NCBI GenBank assembly: GCA_004151065.3
Contig: NWUY0300013436.1
Span: forward strand, 1-20,195
DNA length: 20,195 nt
Direction of reading: 5' to 3'
Origin: Larix sibirica
Taxonomy: Eukaryota > Streptophyta > Pinopsida > Pinales > Pinaceae
Every line of letters begins with the position of its first letter. The first letter of the stretch is position 1. Shown here one piece after another: positions 18,247 through 20,195 of the stretch. The notes under the pieces are model-generated. The model worked only from the letters and a program-made list of their open reading frames with translations. It was not told the origin of the DNA and searched no databases. A program made the position numbers and the translations under genes.

Positions 18247-20195
18247 TTATGAAAACATGCTAGGGTTGACCACCTTCTTTTTCTGCTTCTTCCTATGCTG
18301 CTTCTAAGATGGTTGTGAGTGAACTATTTTCCACAAAACCTTACTGTTGCAACAGTATCTTGTGTCATTGGAAACCACTGCAAGGATGCTGGTTACCCAA
18401 ATATTGATAAATTCTCTGAGAGTGCCCATTTTGGATTCCCCTTTTACTCTTAGTGAGAAAATATCATTCTCGATTCCGCTCACTTCCACTTGGTGATCTT
18501 GTAATGTTTCCAATTGTTTAGTGCTATTAGATGCCATCTTGACCATTCAATGTCGAATGAAATTCTTAGGGAAGGAGGTAAGGCTGTTGAATTCATTCCC
18601 CAGGGAAGTCTTGATAACTTCTTCTTCTTCTCTGAACTCCTTTTCAAGGATCAAGTTGTTATTTCAGATCACTAACAGGGCTCCTATTCTTTGGAGAGCT
18701 TTGGTTTCTTTCACAAAGACATTGACTCATCTCTCACAAGTCATCAAGGATTGTTGAAGGACGTTGATTTGATAGTCCCAACCCTCCCTTATTTTCCTTA
18801 GTTGGGTGCTAGAGGGAAGGTTCCCTGCCTTCCTTCTTTGTAAGGTCATGTTTGACAGCATTCTAACGAAGGTGTCCAACAATCCTGCAATGAAATCTCG
18901 ATCCTTTTGTATCTAACTTTTGAGGAATTCTTTTAGGTTATGTATCTTATTCTTCAACATAGACAATCTATTTAGTAGATCCCACAGATCAAGCATGATC
19001 TCCATCTTGTCCTCGATATTATTGGATGCAATATTCTTTATGCTCATTATCAAGCTTTGGGCGTGCTTAGCATTGAGAGTCTTTTCAATTACATCCTCCT
19101 GTTGAATTTGAGGCTCTTGAATAGCCAAAAGCTTGGTAACTAGGGGTATTGGATCCAAGGCAGCCTCAAATTCTAGAACCCTCTACTTCGGTTTGTTGTT
19201 GTCCTCTCGTTTCTCTTTTATCGAATATTTTAGCATATTTGTAGTCACTTGGTGTATCTTCCAAGCTACATCAATCCTTATATCTTTGCGTCGAAGTCTA
19301 CGTTTTCCTATTCCATGACCCTTTTTCCTTTACCTTTACTCACTTGATATGCAATTTTTTGGTATCTAGACTAGAAACGACCCATTGGAGTGAGATCAAA
19401 TTATCTTCAAAGGTAGGTAAAATTGGTTTGTCACTTCCTTGGAAATCACCATGCTATTCTCTAATTGCATGAATGTCCAATCAGGGAAATATTCTAGAGC
19501 ATCATCAATTTCCATAAGTGCCTTCCCCTTCTCGAGATTGGGGGTTCTCTTCCTTTTTGGGACCGAGGAAGAAATGTGCTATGACGGTAAACTTTCCTTA
19601 GGAGGATCCTCACTATCATCACCCCCTTCATGATTAGAAATGGTCTCCTTAATTTCTCCATATGAGATGGTGACATAGGTCTTTCTCCCCAAACTTGGGG
19701 TTGTTCGTGCATTTGCAGGAACTGTGCCTTCTCTGCCATCATTGGTCCTACCAATGTGCTAGCGATTAGGAACCACTACTCCTTGACAAGATTTCTTATT
19801 TTCCCCCTTTTTGATTGTTTTAGAGCTCGAGCTATGCCATGTAGAGAAGTCAGCCAGGTTAGAGGATTCCAACCTGTCCAATTCATTACCAGCTTATAAG
19901 TTTCTTCCTTGTACTCAAACTCTCCTTGTTACCGGCACCTTTGGCTGCTTTATCTTGCATTTGAAATGACCACCAATCTTCTTAGTTGGAAGATGTGTTG
20001 CGAAAATACTGTGAGGGTCAAACCCATGGATTCTTTTAATAGTAAACATTAGAACAAATTTGGGGTCTAACATGGGCCTCCCAAGGAAAAAATTAAAAAA
20101 AGCCAAATCACACTACAAATATGCCATGTCACACTAAGTTAAAGGTGTTATCTAGTGAAGGTCAACCTATAATATCTCATTAATGGTAGTTGACA
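18247..20195 (-). pseudogene. Long decayed ORF of unknown family, 5' end outside the window
   Basis: One minus-strand frame stays protein-like from about 20106 to TAA at 18249-18247, nearly 620 codons. It is broken by in-frame stops near 19917, 19761 (TAG), 19581 (TAG), 19185 (TAG), 18915 (TAG), 18729, 18666, 18549 (all TGA) and 18306 (TAG). Between about 19400 and 19290 the good reading moves to another frame and back, implying compensating indels. Recognisable stretches include GRPMLDPKFVLMFTIKRIHG, an acidic linker with EGGDDSEDPPKE, a basic KRKRTPNLEKGK, a Leu/Glu-rich helical part (QEDVIEKTLNAKHAQSLIMS) and a basic end KKQKKKVVNP. Layout (globular start, charged linker, coiled coil, basic tail) suggests a nucleic-acid-associated or retroelement gag-like protein. 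No family is recognised. Confidence 0.6.

Noticed and set aside
19494-19754. 86-codon minus-strand frame (MVGPMMAEKAQ...)
   Set aside because: It is out of frame with the long decayed ORF, whose own frame here is more protein-like and consistent with its neighbours.
1-20195. CRISPR arrays, operons, bacterial ribosome-binding sites, rRNA or intact tRNA genes
   Set aside because: None seen; the repeats are adjacent duplications without spacers, and the window is plant nuclear DNA.

Overview
This looks like nuclear DNA from a vascular plant with a large, repeat-rich genome. The evidence is AT-rich sequence with very little coding content, spliced-leader signals, decayed LTR-type and RNase H-bearing retroelements, a tRNA-derived SINE, many local tandem duplications, two unresolved bases (N at 8546 and 9902), and one clear plant-specific gene. 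A gymnosperm is plausible but is only an inference.

The one confident intact gene is an EARLY FLOWERING 4 (ELF4)-like gene on the + strand. Its 117-codon open frame at 14035-14388 is uninterrupted. Upstream, splice signals support a leader with a 61-nt internal exon (11925-11985), a 2.0-kb leader intron (11986-13990) and a first exon lying somewhere in 10980-11560. ELF4-family proteins are small helical partners of ELF3 and LUX in the evening complex of the circadian clock. The leader intron holds a 111/115-bp tandem duplication, a full-length minus-strand SINE with an 8-bp target-site duplication, four AATATCT motifs beside a CACGTG G-box, and a nested 170-190-bp duplication. A perfect 15-bp tandem duplication sits four bases before the start codon.

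Left of the gene: 1-3170 holds coding-like fragments, including two phase-compatible short exons, mixed with local duplications, and is probably a decayed gene. 3170-6170 is mostly non-coding, with a possible LTR start and two very young tandem duplications (114 bp and 56 bp). 6236-8395 contains a degenerate ~98-bp-period array whose last two units recur at 8205-8395. Between them lie a broken RNase H-like domain and a broken coiled-coil frame, both on the minus strand. 8393-9900 is the remnant of an LTR retrotransposon (LTR, primer-binding site, decayed gag-like frame). 9900-10900 is AT-rich with nothing identifiable.

Right of the gene: 14600-15960 is non-coding with a 37-bp triplication. 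15960-16870 is an AT-rich tandem array. 17283-17362 is an inverted copy of a retroelement fragment found at 9828-9900. From 18247 to the right edge runs a long minus-strand frame of unknown function, broken by many in-frame stops and at least one pair of frameshifts; its beginning lies beyond the window.

The genes do not form an operon or pathway. The picture is one clock gene embedded in old and young repeats.
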